Shown here piece by piece: positions 8,700 through 18,963 of a DNA stretch of 64,000 bases. Made by a program: the position numbers and the translations under genes. The notes beneath the pieces are model-generated. The model worked only from the letters and a program-made list of their open reading frames with translations, did not search any database and had not been told where the DNA came from. Each line of letters opens with the position of its first letter. Positions within the stretch are counted from its first letter, which is position 1. This stretch comes from Cytophagaceae bacterium ABcell3. GTDB lineage: Bacteria > Bacteroidota > Bacteroidia > Cytophagales > Cytophagaceae. The stretch covers positions 4,381,001 to 4,445,000 of the forward strand of contig CP133159.1 in the NCBI GenBank assembly GCA_030913385.1. The letters run 5' to 3'.

Positions 8700-9263
8700 T
8701 TATAATGTGTTAAATATAATCCAACTATAAATACCAAACCTCAAAAACCTAGACAAAGCATAGATAAAAAATGACTTCACCGGGTAATTCAGTGCACCAG
8801 AAACCAAACTTATAGTCGCATATGGAATAGGTGTAAAAGATGCCATCACAATCACCCAACCACCCCACTTATAATAATAAGGTGCATATTTCTCCATAGT
8901 ACCCCTGGCAAACTTTTGAAAATATAGATTCTTGTTAATGACCCTTCCGGCACCATAGTTCAAAACTGCTCCGCTAAATGAAAGCACCGATAAAAGTAAG
9001 ACATAAGAAATAAACTTCAAGATGTTATCATCCAGAGACCAGACAATAAAAAACTCAGGCGGAATTATTCCAATAATAGTCTCTGAGGTAAAAAAAATTA
9101 AAAACATCAGCAAAGGCCTTGAGGTGAACGGTTCCAAATAGGTTTCCACCCCTTCGGGAGAGTATTTCCTGAAAAAAATCACCGCTGCAATTATTAAGGC
9201 AAACCCTAAAAGCCCTTTGACAAGATTTGTTAATAAAAATTTTTTAAATTGCGTATCTGACAT
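8700..9263 (-). CDS. VTT/DedA-like (YqaA-type) membrane protein
   Basis: 187 residues with about four to five hydrophobic segments. The GGWVIVMASFTPIPY...SGALNYP stretch is the VTT (SNARE-associated) signature found in DedA and YqaA proteins. Some DedA-superfamily members flip lipid carriers, but the function of this one is unknown. It ends 42 bases upstream of menB in the same direction, so read-through into menB is possible. Confidence 0.8.
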   Translation of the reverse strand: MSDTQFKKFLLTNLVKGLLGFALIIAAVIFFRKYSPEGVETYLEPFTSRPLLMFLIFFTSETIIGIIPPEFFIVWSLDDNILKFISYVLLLSVLSFSGAVLNYGAGRVINKNLYFQKFARGTMEKYAPYYYKWGGWVIVMASFTPIPYATISLVSGALNYPVKSFFIYALSRFLRFGIYSWIIFNTL

Positions 9264-9372
9264 AAGTACATGAGCCCTTATAGGGCATTTATCAGCATAT
9301 TTGCTATAAGTAATCAGTTTTATTGCGTTAAACTAAAAATCTTATCAAATTTACTGCGAGTTTCTTAAAACT

Positions 9373-9792
9373 ATGACCTCTACAGCCAAGAAAATTTTAA
9401 AGAATAATAAAATTAAAGTTACATCGACCAGGGTTATGGTACTCGATGAATTTTTGAAAGCATCAAAAGTGCTAACGCTACAGGAAATTTCGGGCAAACT
9501 TCCAGAAAACTTTGACAGGGTCACTTTGTACAGAACACTGAATACTTTTGAATCAGGAGGGATTATCCATAAAATACCAGACCACTCAGGACAAGTCAAT
9601 TATGCACTTTGCAACCACGACTGCAACCACGAGCACCACAATGACGACCATGTGCACTTCAAATGCACTAACTGCAATACTACCTTGTGTTTAGACCAAG
9701 TCAAAGCCCCTGAAATTAAACTCAACGAGAACTTTAAGATATCAAGATATAATTATTTAGTAGAAGGAATTTGTGAAAAATGCAATAAATAG
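9373..9792 (+). CDS. Fur-family metal-dependent repressor
   Basis: 139 residues: winged-helix DNA-binding domain at 1-80 (including TLYRTLNTFE), then a His/Cys-rich dimerisation and metal domain (CNHDCNHEHHNDDHVHF, then CTNC, with CEKC at the end). The two CxxC pairs give a structural zinc site. The His-rich stretch is compatible with a Zur-like or Fur-like protein; the co-repressor metal cannot be assigned. It converges on an orphan ABC ATPase 19 bases away. Confidence 0.9.
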   Translation: MTSTAKKILKNNKIKVTSTRVMVLDEFLKASKVLTLQEISGKLPENFDRVTLYRTLNTFESGGIIHKIPDHSGQVNYALCNHDCNHEHHNDDHVHFKCTNCNTTLCLDQVKAPEIKLNENFKISRYNYLVEGICEKCNK

Positions 9793-9811
9793 TTACTTGG
9801 AAAAGGCAGGT

Positions 9812-10531
9812 TTATAAGCGCCTCTGCTCTAAGTCAGCGACAACTTCATTAAGTTTTTCTTCACAAAGGGCTTCAGTCACTCCCCTTCCATTGCTCAAGC
9901 TCAAGAGAATACCATCATAGTTGCGCAAAGACAAAAGGTCGTGTGTGGAAAAAAGCACCGTCTTCCTTTTTTGCCTCACTTCGGCATATAAAATATCGAG
10001 GATTCTTTTTCTATAATAAACATCAAGATGTTGAGTGGGCTCATCTAACATTACAACAGGTGTATTTTGCATCAACAATTGCGCAATCCACACAAGTTGC
10101 TGCTCACCACCAGACAAGGCGTTAAAGTCTTTATTCTTCAAATGTTCAATACCTATAGAAGCAAGTATCTGCTCAGCATGAGCATAGTCCTGCTGGTCAT
10201 AATTTTGAAAAAAGCTTTTATGGCAAAAACTCCCCATAACGACCAGTTCTTCCACAGGCATAGAAAAGTTGAGCGCATTTTGTTGAGAAAGAAATGCCAT
10301 ACTCTTCCTGAGCGATCGGGCAGAATAGTCTTTTAGGTTTTTTCCCAATAGGGTAACAGTTCCTTGAAAAGGAAGATTGCCAGCCAATGATTTTAACAGT
10401 GTAGATTTACCACACCCATTATGACCTGCAATTACTACAAAAGAAGGTTTTTCAATACGAAGATCAAAGTCCCTTAGCAATACATTGCCATTATAACCTG
10501 TATTAAGCTTTTCTGCAGAAAGTATTGCCAA
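9812..10531 (-). CDS. ABC transporter ATP-binding protein, FecE/BtuD-like
   Basis: 239 residues. Walker A GHNGCGKST at 36-44, Q-loop LSQQ near 81, signature LSGGEQ at 139-144, Walker B VVMLDEP at 159-165 and switch His in STHD are all intact. The layout resembles ATPases of iron-chelate, heme or cobalamin importers. No permease or binding-protein gene is adjacent, so it must work with components encoded elsewhere. The neighbouring Fur gene makes iron or zinc uptake a reasonable guess. Confidence 0.8.
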   Translation of the reverse strand: MAILSAEKLNTGYNGNVLLRDFDLRIEKPSFVVIAGHNGCGKSTLLKSLAGNLPFQGTVTLLGKNLKDYSARSLRKSMAFLSQQNALNFSMPVEELVVMGSFCHKSFFQNYDQQDYAHAEQILASIGIEHLKNKDFNALSGGEQQLVWIAQLLMQNTPVVMLDEPTQHLDVYYRKRILDILYAEVRQKRKTVLFSTHDLLSLRNYDGILLSLSNGRGVTEALCEEKLNEVVADLEQRRL

Positions 10532-10544
10532 GGGCTAGTTTTAA

Positions 10545-10766
10545 TTAATATTCATCCTCATTGAAAAAGAAATCGTCCTTGGTAGGATAATCAGGCCAAA
10601 TTTCCTCTATAGATTCATAAGGTTGTCCATCATCCTCCAATTCCTGCAGGTTTTCTACTACTTCCATAGGAGCCCCCGAACGAACTGAAAAATCTATCAA
10701 TTCATCTTTTGTGGCAGGCCAAGGAGCATCTTCAAGATATGAAGCCAATTCTAATGTCCAGTACAT
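10545..10766 (-). CDS. DUF2795 family small protein
   Basis: 73 residues from the ATG at 10766, where the conserved family start MYWTLELASYLEDAPWP begins; a Met ten codons upstream gives 83 but is not family-like. The ending YPTKDDFFFNEDEY is strongly conserved in Bacteroidota. It is acidic and soluble with unknown function. It starts the transcript leading into the ABC ATPase, 13 bases downstream. Confidence 0.88.
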   Translation of the reverse strand: MYWTLELASYLEDAPWPATKDELIDFSVRSGAPMEVVENLQELEDDGQPYESIEEIWPDYPTKDDFFFNEDEY

Positions 10767-10960
10767 AATATTTACTGTTTTTTTAAAGACGTGCAAAAAT
10801 AAACTTTTTATTGACTTTTCAAACAGGTACCTGACCTATTTTACTTTACCAGAAAACGAATTATATATAAAAAAGTTTCCCAAGCATCATCAGAACGCTT
10901 TTTATTTTTCAGCTCCTGTATTTTTTCCATATTTGTACCTGTAACCAATCAAATTTCCTG

Positions 10961-12634
10961 ATGAGCAACGAAACCATAATTTTTTCGATGGCGGGGGTAA
11001 GTAAAGTATTCCCTCCTAAAAAGCAAGTTTTAAAAAATATTTACCTCTCCTTTTTTTATGGAGCAAAAATAGGTGTACTTGGCCTAAACGGTTCTGGAAA
11101 GTCTACCTTATTAAAAATCATTGCAGGTATAGACAAAGACTATCAAGGCGAAGTCGCTTTCTCTTCCGGCTATACAGTTGGGCTTCTTGAACAAGAACCT
11201 CAGCTAGACCCTGAGAAAACAGTTAAAGAAATCGTTGAAGAAGGGGTGCAAGAAGTAATGGACCTTCTAAAGGAGTTTGAGGAAATCAACCTGAAATTTG
11301 CAGAACCTATGTCTGACGATGAGATGAACAAGCTTATTGAGAGACAAGGAACTGTACAGGAAAAACTCGACCACCTGAATGCTTGGGACATTGACAGCAA
11401 GCTGGAACGTGCCATGGACGCGCTAAGGTGCCCTCCGCAGGACGCTGTTATTAAAAACCTTTCCGGTGGAGAAAAAAGGCGTGTAGCAATGTGCAGGCTC
11501 CTCCTTAAAGAACCTGATGTATTGCTATTGGACGAACCTACCAACCACTTGGATGCAGAGTCTGTATTGTGGCTGGAACAACATCTACAGCAGTATAAGG
11601 GAACTGTAATTGCTGTTACCCACGACCGTTACTTCCTAGACAATGTGGCCGGGTGGATCCTAGAACTAGACAGAGGCGAGGGTATCCCATGGAAAGGGAA
11701 TTACTCTTCTTGGTTAGAGCAAAAACAAAGTCGTCTAGCTCAGGAAGAAAAAACAGAATCTAAACGACAAAAAACCTTAGAAAGGGAGCTTGACTGGATC
11801 AGGATGTCCCCTAAAGCCAGACAGGCCAAGTCCAAAGCCCGTATCAGCTCTTATGAAAAACTATTAGGGGAAGAAGCTAAACAAAAGGAAGAAAAGCTGG
11901 AATTATTTATCCCACCGGGCAACAGGCTAGGTTCTAAAGTAATAGAGGCAAGAGATGTATCTAAGGCATTTGGAGACAGGATCTTGTTTGAAAACCTTAA
12001 CTTTGCACTCCCTCAAGGTGGTATTGTCGGCATTATTGGCCCTAACGGCGCAGGAAAAACTACTCTTTTTAGGTTAATTACTGGCCAAGAAAAACCTGAC
12101 ACTGGCGAATTTGAAGTTGGGGAAACAGTAGAAATCGGTTATTTAGACCAGGAACACCATAGCTTAGATCCAGAAAAAACAGTTTATGAATTGATCTCTG
12201 ATGGCAATGAACTCATAAACCTAGGTGGTCGTCAAGTAAATGCTAGGGCTTATGTCAGCAAATTTAATTTTGCAGGTTCTGACCAAGAAAAGAAAGTAGG
12301 CGTACTTTCCGGTGGAGAGAGAAATAGGGTACATTTGGCCATGACATTAAAAATGGGCGCTAACTTGCTCCTTCTGGATGAACCTACCAATGACTTGGAC
12401 GTAAACACTCTGAGGGCACTGGAAGATGCGCTGGAAAACTTTGGTGGTTGCGCTGTCATTATTTCGCACGACAGGTGGTTCTTGGATAGGGTTGCTACAC
12501 ATATCCTTGCCTTTGAAGGTGACAGCCAAGTATATTGGTTTGAAGGAAACTTCTCTGACTACGAGGAAAACCGTAAAAAGCGACTTGGCAATGCTGAGCC
12601 GCAGAAGTTCAAGTACAAAAAACTTGTTAAATAG
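10961..12634 (+). CDS. ettA: EttA, ABC-F translational throttle ATPase
   Basis: 557 residues, very close to the length of E. coli EttA. It has two ABC cassettes (Walker [10 protein letters not shown] near 48 and GPNGAGKTT near 360; signatures LSGGEKRR and [16 protein letters not shown] twice) joined by the charged linker. No membrane segments. EttA binds the ribosomal E site and gates early elongation by energy state. The TAG stop is the first three bases of a repeat B end. A bidirectional terminator follows. Confidence 0.93.
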   Translation: MSNETIIFSMAGVSKVFPPKKQVLKNIYLSFFYGAKIGVLGLNGSGKSTLLKIIAGIDKDYQGEVAFSSGYTVGLLEQEPQLDPEKTVKEIVEEGVQEVMDLLKEFEEINLKFAEPMSDDEMNKLIERQGTVQEKLDHLNAWDIDSKLERAMDALRCPPQDAVIKNLSGGEKRRVAMCRLLLKEPDVLLLDEPTNHLDAESVLWLEQHLQQYKGTVIAVTHDRYFLDNVAGWILELDRGEGIPWKGNYSSWLEQKQSRLAQEEKTESKRQKTLERELDWIRMSPKARQAKSKARISSYEKLLGEEAKQKEEKLELFIPPGNRLGSKVIEARDVSKAFGDRILFENLNFALPQGGIVGIIGPNGAGKTTLFRLITGQEKPDTGEFEVGETVEIGYLDQEHHSLDPEKTVYELISDGNELINLGGRQVNARAYVSKFNFAGSDQEKKVGVLSGGERNRVHLAMTLKMGANLLLLDEPTNDLDVNTLRALEDALENFGGCAVIISHDRWFLDRVATHILAFEGDSQVYWFEGNFSDYEENRKKRLGNAEPQKFKYKKLVK

Positions 12635-12651
12635 GGCCTGCTGAAAAAGTT
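12632..12651 (+). repeat. solo end of repeat B at the ettA stop
   Basis: TAGGGCCTGCTGAAAAAGT starts on the ettA stop codon and matches the left end of the full repeat B copy at 26303. No second end follows before the terminator, so this is a solo end. Confidence 0.7.
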
Positions 12652-12657
12652 AATTAC

Positions 12658-12695
12658 CAAAAGGGTTCAGAGCCACATTCTGGACCCTTTTTTAT
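12658..12695. terminator. bidirectional terminator between ettA and the histidine kinase
   Basis: AGGGTTCAGA / TCTGGACCCT (one G-U pair) flanked by A- and T-runs. The stem encodes the last residues of the convergent histidine kinase (GSRMWL), so it doubles as coding DNA. Confidence 0.75.
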
Positions 12696-14052
12696 AACTT
12701 CCAACTTTTTCTGTCAAAGGCAGGGAGATAGAAACCGTAGTACCTTTCCCCTTCTGGCTGTCCAGCATGATCTTGCCTCCACATTTCTTTACAAATTCTT
12801 CACATAAAAGCAGCCCTAAACCAGTCCCTTCTTCCCCGGCAGTCCCTTTCTTGCTTCTTTGATAACCAAGCTTAAACAGTTTGTCCATTGTTTTCCTATC
12901 CATTCCAACACCAGTATCAACTACCTTTAAAGTAACATGGTCTTTAGTTGTTTCGGCAGATATAGAAACTTCACCCCTAGAATTGGTATACTTTATGGCG
13001 TTGGTAATGGTATTTCTTAAAATGGTCTTCATCATATCGGGGTCAACAAATGCCATTGCCCCTCTAGGGACCTTATTGAGCATTTTAATGCCCTTTTGCC
13101 GCGCATTTCCTGCATAAATATTCAGGTTTTCAGCTGCTATATCATGCAAGTCGGCCATAACAGGCTTGGCTTTAAAGTCACCCAACTGCATTTTTGCCCA
13201 ATCCAACAGACTAATAAGCAAGTTGTAGTTCTGCCTGGACGACGACTGCATCATTTGTACCAAATGCTTCCGTTCCCCATCACTTAAATCATCATTTTGC
13301 ATAATATCACATAAAGCAATCAGGTTGTGAGCAGGCCCCCTGAGATCATGGCTGATGATTGAGAAAAACCGGTCTTTGTCCTTATTCAACCGCATAAGCT
13401 TCCTTTCATTGCGAATCCGGTGATTTAAGTCCCTAACAATAGTTCCTACTGCTATGATAGATATAAACAACGAAGCCATACTAGCAGATACAATGATGTA
13501 TTCCCTCACCTGAAGGTTCAACTCTTTTTCAGCCTTTTCCGCTCTGATCATATCCTTCTGCATGCTAATGATTTCACTCTTTATTTCAGATATTTTCTCG
13601 GAATACTCTTTGTCATTAAAAGTTTTTAAAAACCAAGAGGCATCTTCAACGCCACCTTTATCTTGTATTTCAATAGCATAATCAAGCAAAAAAAGCCTTG
13701 CTTCTATCAGCTCATTCAAATCATCAAAACGGGAACTGTGTTTTTTATCATCAACGACCAGCAAACCATTTAATGAATCAATTTTATCATATAATTCACT
13801 TTTCAACCCATTATATTCTTCAATATACCTTTTGTCAGAAGTAAGCAGATAGTTTTTGACATCTGTTTCACTGCGTGTCAGGGCTAATTCCAGGTTCTCT
13901 AGCGCATGTATTAATTTAAATACATTCTCCTCATTATGCAGCTTGTTGTACTTATGATTAGTAAGGAGCAGGGTAAACAAAACGATAACCACCAGATTAA
14001 CAATAGATAACCCGTAGGTAAAAACGATTTTATGCCTGGATAGAAGTTTCAT
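12667..14052 (-). CDS. membrane histidine kinase with CHASE3-like sensor
   Basis: 461 residues. Transmembrane helix 1 at ~10-31, a helical extracytoplasmic region of ~150 residues resembling CHASE3, helix 2 at ~184-206, a dimerisation/phospho-acceptor helix with H235 (ISHDLRGP), then an HATPase with N-box ITNAIKYT, G1 VVDTGVGM and GTGLGL. The last residues run through the terminator stem. No response regulator is adjacent; the two stand-alone receivers at 3.9-4.8 kb are candidates only by proximity. Confidence 0.9.
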   Translation of the reverse strand: MKLLSRHKIVFTYGLSIVNLVVIVLFTLLLTNHKYNKLHNEENVFKLIHALENLELALTRSETDVKNYLLTSDKRYIEEYNGLKSELYDKIDSLNGLLVVDDKKHSSRFDDLNELIEARLFLLDYAIEIQDKGGVEDASWFLKTFNDKEYSEKISEIKSEIISMQKDMIRAEKAEKELNLQVREYIIVSASMASLFISIIAVGTIVRDLNHRIRNERKLMRLNKDKDRFFSIISHDLRGPAHNLIALCDIMQNDDLSDGERKHLVQMMQSSSRQNYNLLISLLDWAKMQLGDFKAKPVMADLHDIAAENLNIYAGNARQKGIKMLNKVPRGAMAFVDPDMMKTILRNTITNAIKYTNSRGEVSISAETTKDHVTLKVVDTGVGMDRKTMDKLFKLGYQRSKKGTAGEEGTGLGLLLCEEFVKKCGGKIMLDSQKGKGTTVSISLPLTEKVGSYKKGSRMWL

Positions 14053-14196
14053 AGGGTGTTTGTATACCTTTTACTTAAATACACCGACACTTATATTATG
14101 TTTAATAAATTCAAAACTTCTTTACTTTAGTAAACATTTCCTAATAAAACATTAACGCCCAGCCCCTGTTTTCCTAAAAAACAAAACAGAAAAAAC

Positions 14197-14688
14197 ATGA
14201 ACGTAAAAAACCTTAATGACCTGTTAGTAGATTTTGTAAAAGACCTTTACAGTGCAGAGACTCAGTTAGAAAAAGCCCTGCCCAAAATGGCTAACAAAGT
14301 AAACAACGAGGAGCTTAAAAAAAGCTTTAAACACCACCTAGACCAAACGAAACAACAAAAAGAGCGCTTGGAAACAATTGCAAAAAAAATGGGGATTTCT
14401 CCTAAAGGAAAAAGTTGTGCTGCCATGGAAGGGCTGGTTCATGAAGCAGAAGAAATGTTTGAAGAAATAAAAGATCCAGACACCCTGGACGCTGGGTTAA
14501 TAGGAGCAGCACAGAAAGTAGAACATTATGAGATAGCAAGCTATGGCACTGCAAAAACATTTGCAAAAATCTTGGGCGAAAATGAGGTAGCAAACCTTTT
14601 GAACGAAACGCTTGAAGAAGAAAAAGAAACTGACATGAAATTGACACAGATAGCCGAAAAAGTTGTCAATGTAAAAGCAACAGCATAA
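14197..14688 (+). CDS. YciE/DUF892 ferritin-like protein
   Basis: 163 residues of helical ferritin-like architecture. The N-terminal DLYSAETQLEKALPKM and the later QKVEHYEIASYGT stretch carry the family Glu/His residues that can form a di-metal site. Homologues are stress-related, with a proposed role in metal or osmotic stress. It stands alone with its own terminator. Confidence 0.88.
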   Translation: MNVKNLNDLLVDFVKDLYSAETQLEKALPKMANKVNNEELKKSFKHHLDQTKQQKERLETIAKKMGISPKGKSCAAMEGLVHEAEEMFEEIKDPDTLDAGLIGAAQKVEHYEIASYGTAKTFAKILGENEVANLLNETLEEEKETDMKLTQIAEKVVNVKATA

Positions 14689-14703
14689 AAATACAAGAAT
14701 ATT

Positions 14704-14734
14704 AAAAAAAGCCCTGTTTGCCAGGGCTTTTTTT
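14704..14734 (+). terminator. terminator of the YciE-like gene
   Basis: AAAAAGCCCTG / CAGGGCTTTTT stem with a short loop and T-run, 16 bases past the stop. Confidence 0.85.
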
Positions 14735-14931
14735 AACACTATTAACATACCATATTTAATTACCTAATCATGTATTAAAATTGTGAACAAGTGGCTATTT
14801 ACTCGCTTACCACACACCAGAAGCCCAATTAATCGTTTCATAAAAACTGATTTATATCATCATTTAAGTGTATGCAAGCCAATATATAGAAGTGCCAAAT
14901 GGATATTCCGTCTTAAAATAACTGGCTTTTT

Positions 14932-14961
14932 TTTGACAGAAACTAAATTTTAATATTTTTG
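14932..14961 (+). promoter_or_regulatory. Bacteroidota-type promoter of sucD
   Basis: TTTG at 14932-14935, 18 bases, then TATTTTTG at 14954-14961, matching the TTTG / TAnnTTTG consensus of the Bacteroidota primary sigma factor. The sucD ATG follows at 15000. The rest of the 311-base gap between the YciE-like gene and sucD is featureless apart from the terminator. Confidence 0.7.
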
Positions 14962-14999
14962 TACAACAGTCGATTCATTTCCATTTTTAATCAAAAGAT

Positions 15000-15887
15000 A
15001 TGAGTGTATTAGTAAATAAGAATTCCAAGATCGTAGTTCAGGGATTTACAGGTTCTGAAGGCTCTTTTCATGCTAGCCAGATGATAGAATACGGAACCAA
15101 TGTAGTAGGTGGGGTTACTCCAGGCAAAGGGGGCACTACTCATCTTGACAAGCCTGTCTTCAATACAGTAGAAGATGCTGTCAAAACAACCGGAGCTGAC
15201 GTTTCTATAATTTTTGTACCACCAGCATTTGCTGCTGATGCGATCATGGAAGCTGCTGATGCAGGAATTAAAGTAATCATCTGTATTACCGAAGGAATTC
15301 CTGTTAAAGATATGATATATGCTAAAGAATATATCAAGAACAAAAGTGTAACGCTTGTTGGCCCTAACTGTCCTGGTGTTATCACTCCAGAAGAGGCAAA
15401 AGTTGGCATCATGCCAGGCTTTGTATTCAAAAAAGGCAGAATAGGAATTGTATCTAAGTCTGGTACGTTAACTTACGAAGCTGCTGACCAGATTGTAAAA
15501 GCAGGTCTTGGAATCTCTACAGCCATAGGTATAGGAGGAGACCCTATCATTGGTACGTCTACAAAAGAAGCCGTTAAGCTTCTAATGGAAGATGATGAAA
15601 CTGATGCTATTGTTATGATTGGAGAAATTGGCGGTAGCTATGAAGCAGAAGCTGCTAAATGGATCCAAGAAAACGGCAACAAAAAGCCAGTAGTAGGCTT
15701 TATTGCAGGGCAGACCGCGCCTGCTGGTAGAAGAATGGGGCATGCCGGTGCTATTGTTGGTGGAGCTGACGATACCGCCGCTGCTAAAATGAAGATCATG
15801 CGCGAATGTGGCCTTTCAGTAGCAGAGTCTCCTGCCGAAATTGGAGATGTTATGGTAAAGGCGTTAAAGCAAAAAGAATTAGCTTAA
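15000..15887 (+). CDS. sucD: succinate-CoA ligase, alpha subunit
   Basis: 295 residues. In the TCA cycle it interconverts succinyl-CoA and succinate with nucleotide triphosphate. The CoA-binding Rossmann part is N-terminal ([10 protein letters not shown]), GPNCPGVI follows near 121, and the phospho-histidine is H248 in [12 protein letters not shown]. The beta-subunit gene sucC is not in the window. It has a good promoter and terminator of its own, so it is monocistronic. Confidence 0.97.
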   Translation: MSVLVNKNSKIVVQGFTGSEGSFHASQMIEYGTNVVGGVTPGKGGTTHLDKPVFNTVEDAVKTTGADVSIIFVPPAFAADAIMEAADAGIKVIICITEGIPVKDMIYAKEYIKNKSVTLVGPNCPGVITPEEAKVGIMPGFVFKKGRIGIVSKSGTLTYEAADQIVKAGLGISTAIGIGGDPIIGTSTKEAVKLLMEDDETDAIVMIGEIGGSYEAEAAKWIQENGNKKPVVGFIAGQTAPAGRRMGHAGAIVGGADDTAAAKMKIMRECGLSVAESPAEIGDVMVKALKQKELA

Positions 15888-15905
15888 CAAAACATAATCT
15901 CAAGT

Positions 15906-15944
15906 AAAAAAAGCTGCTTTTTAATATAGAAGCAGCTTTTTTTT
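15906..15944 (+). terminator. sucD terminator
   Basis: AAAAAAGCTGCTT / AAGCAGCTTTTTT with a 10-base loop, about 20 bases after the stop. Confidence 0.85.
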
Positions 15945-15986
15945 ATACACAATCATTCACTCAAAGCAATTCAGGTAAAAGCTACT

Positions 15987-16583
15987 TTACCCGGTATAAC
16001 CTAAATAGCTGATCTCTACCAAGCGGTTTTCCGAAAACAAAAACTTGTAGACTGCATTATATTCCAAATCACCTATTTCCACCACCTCCTCTTCCAGTAC
16101 CCTATCATCATCAATGATTCGGGCAAACTCTTCTTTGGTCATACCCACACGAATACCTCCCAAAAGCTCAATTTCTTTATCTTTTATAACAGCTGCAGAA
16201 AGAAATATAGCGGGAGACTCGTTTAAATAACCATCAACAAAAAAAAGTTCGGTATCATTAACTTCGATCTTATAATAGACTATGGTATCGTTAAAAAGAT
16301 TTTCGAAAAGGGTATCTATAACAAAACTTTGATGAGACAGGTGCTGGGAAAAATTCTTGAGAATGGGGCTAAAACCAAATGGCTTGGAAACAAAGTCTTC
16401 TTTAACGAGGTAGAGTGGGCTATCTATGTCATCATCGGAGGCTAGGTGGGCAGTTGGGCTAGACTTACTACTTCGCTCCTCATGATTATGATCCTCTTGA
16501 ACTTTATCTATATCAACATCTTCCCTTTGACATGCAAAAATAAAGATCAGCACCAAACCTTTACATACAAAACTTGATTTCAT
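15987..16583 (-). CDS. hypothetical lipoprotein
   Basis: 198 residues. The N-terminus is a short lipoprotein signal ending LIFIFAC, with Cys18 as the lipidation site. An acidic, Ser/His-rich linker follows, then a globular part. GGIRVGMTKEEFARII and the final FLFSENRLVEISYLG resemble the SmpA/OmlA-like 'VGMTKEEF' pattern seen in many small Bacteroidota lipoproteins. Function unknown. It converges on sucD. Confidence 0.75.
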   Translation of the reverse strand: MKSSFVCKGLVLIFIFACQREDVDIDKVQEDHNHEERSSKSSPTAHLASDDDIDSPLYLVKEDFVSKPFGFSPILKNFSQHLSHQSFVIDTLFENLFNDTIVYYKIEVNDTELFFVDGYLNESPAIFLSAAVIKDKEIELLGGIRVGMTKEEFARIIDDDRVLEEEVVEIGDLEYNAVYKFLFSENRLVEISYLGYTG

Positions 16584-16754
16584 ACAGAACCTCCTTATTT
16601 AGCCCGGTTCACGAACAAAGGTTCATTTGAGTGGCAGAAGAAAACAAATACGAGCTAGACACTTAACTTGAAGCACTTTGTCTTCGACTCCTTAGCTGAT
16701 CAAAATAACTTCATACCACTAAAAGAAGTTTATTGCATACTCCGGGTTTAGTTG

Positions 16755-16924
16755 AACCTGAAATATGCATTAGAACTTTCTATTGCGTGGCAAAATAACT
16801 TCAAATCAGACGCTTCGCTCGCATTTGGTTTTTAACCATAGAACCAACTATGCTTTGCAAACCAAATACGCTGATTTTTTGCTCTTTTGCCCCTCATAAC
16901 GAAATCTAATGCATAGTCCAGGTT
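16755..16924 (-). repeat. repeat A, full copy 2 (inverted relative to copy 1)
   Basis: 170 bases. Read on the minus strand it begins AACCTGGACTATGCATTAG and ends CTAATGCATATTTCAGGTT, following copy 1 (3488-3656) base for base except for scattered substitutions and short indels. It lies just downstream of the rny terminator. Confidence 0.85.
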
Positions 16925-16946
16925 GCACGAATGCCCAAAACAAAAA

Positions 16947-16975
16947 CAGGCTTTCCATAGTATACGGAAAGCCTG
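16947..16975 (-). terminator. rny operon terminator
   Basis: CAGGCTTTCC / GGAAAGCCTG perfect 10-bp stem. On the minus strand it is followed by TTTTTG, about 25 bases past the rny stop. Confidence 0.8.
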
Positions 16976-17000
16976 CCCTAAGAGATCGTAATATTTAAAA

Positions 17001-18563
17001 TTATTTTGCAAAATTCACCGAACGCATTTCTCGGATTACTGTCACTTTTATTTGACCAGGGTATTGCATATCGTTTTCAATTTTCCGACTTATTTCAAAA
17101 GAAAGAATGCCAGCCCTATCATCAGATACATTTTCAGCATCTACCATTACCCTCAACTCACGGCCAGCTTGTATGGCATAACACTTTGTTACCCCTTCAA
17201 AAGACATGGCCAGCTCTTCTAGCTCTTTAAGACGTTTAATATAAGACTCCATTACCTCACGTCGTGCGCCAGGTCTGGAACCAGAAATAGCGTCACACAC
17301 CTGAACGAGAGGAGATATCAGGGTTGTCATCTCTATTTCATCATGGTGGGCACCAATGGCATTACAAACCTGCGGAGATTCTTTATATTTTTTGGCGAGT
17401 TCCATACCAATGATGGCGTGCGGCAATTCAGGCTCATCAACAGAAACCTTACCAATATCATGTAAAAGGCCAGCACGTTTAGCAAGCTTGGCATTAAGCC
17501 CAAGTTCAGAGGCCATAGTGGCACACATTTTAGCAACTTCCCTAGAGTGCTGAAGCAGGTTTTGACCGTAAGAAGACCTAAAACGCATTCTACCAACATA
17601 CTTGATCAGTTCAGGGTGTAATCCATGAATACCAAGGTCAATGACTGTTCTCTCCCCTATTTCAATGATTTCCTCTTCTACGTTTTTAAAAGTTTTAGCA
17701 ACTACCTCTTCAATTCTTGCAGGGTGGATTCTTCCATCCATTACCAAACGGTGCAAGGCCAACTTTGCCACTTCACGCCTTACCGGGTCAAACCCTGAAA
17801 TGATAATTGCTTCTGGCGTATCATCTACAATAATTTCGACACCAGTAGCTGCTTCAAGCGCCCTAATGTTCCTTCCCTCCCGGCCTATTATCTTACCTTT
17901 GATATCGTCACTTTCAATATTAAAGACGGAAACACAATTCTCTACGGCATGTTCTGTAGCGGTACGCTGAATGGTTTCTATTACCACCTTCTTAGCTTCT
18001 TTTGTCGCTGTCAACTTCGCTTCGTCCACTATATCTTTGACATAAGACGAGGCCTTAGTTTTAGCTTCATCTTTCAAAGCTTCTACCAATTGCTCTTTGG
18101 CTTCATCGGCAGTGAGGTTTGCCAACTTCTCCAGCTTAGCAACAGCCTGTAACCTTAACTTTTCCAGCTCATCTTTTCTTTTGTTAACAATCTCCATTTG
18201 AGCATTCAGGTTTTCCTTCATGCTGTCCAGCTCAGCTTCTTTACGTTGGTTCTGTTCGGCAGCCCTGGAAAGGTTAGCATCCTTTTGCTTAAGCTTCTGC
18301 TCATTTTGGATGATAATGTTCTTTTTCTTGTTAACCTCTTCTTCAAAATCAGATTTTAGCCGCAAATACTTCTCTTTAGCCTCCAGAATTTTGTCTTTCT
18401 TGACGCTTTCCGCCTGCAGTTCTGCCTCTCTCACGATCATTTTCGCTTTTTCCCTCGCATCCTCTTCCTGTTTTGAAAAAACTTTGGCCAGTAACATGCG
18501 TCCGATTACCACACCTATAGCCAGTCCAATAATCGCCGCAACGATTAAATAAATTATATCCAC
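17001..18563 (-). CDS. rny: ribonuclease Y
   Basis: 520 residues. Membrane-anchored endoribonuclease that starts mRNA decay. N-terminal transmembrane helix (residues ~3-24), a long charged coiled coil (~30-190), a KH domain with [12 protein letters not shown], and an HD domain with [13 protein letters not shown]. Full length for the family. It is last in the pheT - ZapB-like - zapA - rny set, 90 bases after zapA. Confidence 0.96.
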   Translation of the reverse strand: MDIIYLIVAAIIGLAIGVVIGRMLLAKVFSKQEEDAREKAKMIVREAELQAESVKKDKILEAKEKYLRLKSDFEEEVNKKKNIIIQNEQKLKQKDANLSRAAEQNQRKEAELDSMKENLNAQMEIVNKRKDELEKLRLQAVAKLEKLANLTADEAKEQLVEALKDEAKTKASSYVKDIVDEAKLTATKEAKKVVIETIQRTATEHAVENCVSVFNIESDDIKGKIIGREGRNIRALEAATGVEIIVDDTPEAIIISGFDPVRREVAKLALHRLVMDGRIHPARIEEVVAKTFKNVEEEIIEIGERTVIDLGIHGLHPELIKYVGRMRFRSSYGQNLLQHSREVAKMCATMASELGLNAKLAKRAGLLHDIGKVSVDEPELPHAIIGMELAKKYKESPQVCNAIGAHHDEIEMTTLISPLVQVCDAISGSRPGARREVMESYIKRLKELEELAMSFEGVTKCYAIQAGRELRVMVDAENVSDDRAGILSFEISRKIENDMQYPGQIKVTVIREMRSVNFAK

Positions 18564-18653
18564 AATTCTACTACGTTAAAATTAAAAGTTTACAACATTA
18601 ATCTAGTAGACTAACGAATGTACAGACAAAAAAATGAATAAGGTGCCAAAAAA

Positions 18654-18947
18654 TTAATCGGAGCCGAGATTGTCAGATATCAGCTTGTCGAGTTGGTCAA
18701 TTTTAGAGAAAATAAAACCAGTTGTTCCAGTTTCTTCAGCTTCTTTTTTCATTTTCTCCACTAAAAACTGAAATGCAACCATGGCTAAAAGATCTTGCTT
18801 ATCATTTATGCCAAATTGGTCTTTATATTTTTTCAAATTTTCATTTATTACCTTCCCTGCCAGCCTGATTCTTTCTTCTTCAGCTGGAGCTACCCTCATA
18901 GGGTATTCTCTGTCTCCGATCTTTATCTTTATAGATAGTTCCTCCAT
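18654..18947 (-). CDS. zapA: cell division protein ZapA
   Basis: 97 residues, typical ZapA: an N-terminal beta head (SIKIGDREYPMRV) then helices forming the tetramer (ERIRLAGKVINENLKKYK). It bundles FtsZ filaments at mid-cell. It lies 16 bases after the coiled-coil gene and 90 before rny, an order common in Bacteroidota. Confidence 0.9.
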   Translation of the reverse strand: MEELSIKIKIGDREYPMRVAPAEEERIRLAGKVINENLKKYKDQFGINDKQDLLAMVAFQFLVEKMKKEAEETGTTGFIFSKIDQLDKLISDNLGSD

Positions 18948-18963
18948 AGGGGACTACTTGTAC

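Larger units (their letters stand above)
16584..17000. other. 417-base gap: repeat A copy 2 and rny terminator
   Basis: Bases 16584-16754 show no feature. Repeat A copy 2 fills 16755-16924 and the rny terminator lies at 16947-16975. Confidence 0.6.

Noticed and set aside
18564-18653. 6S RNA next to zapA
   Set aside because: The gap is only 90 bases, too short for 6S RNA, and no fitting hairpin is visible.
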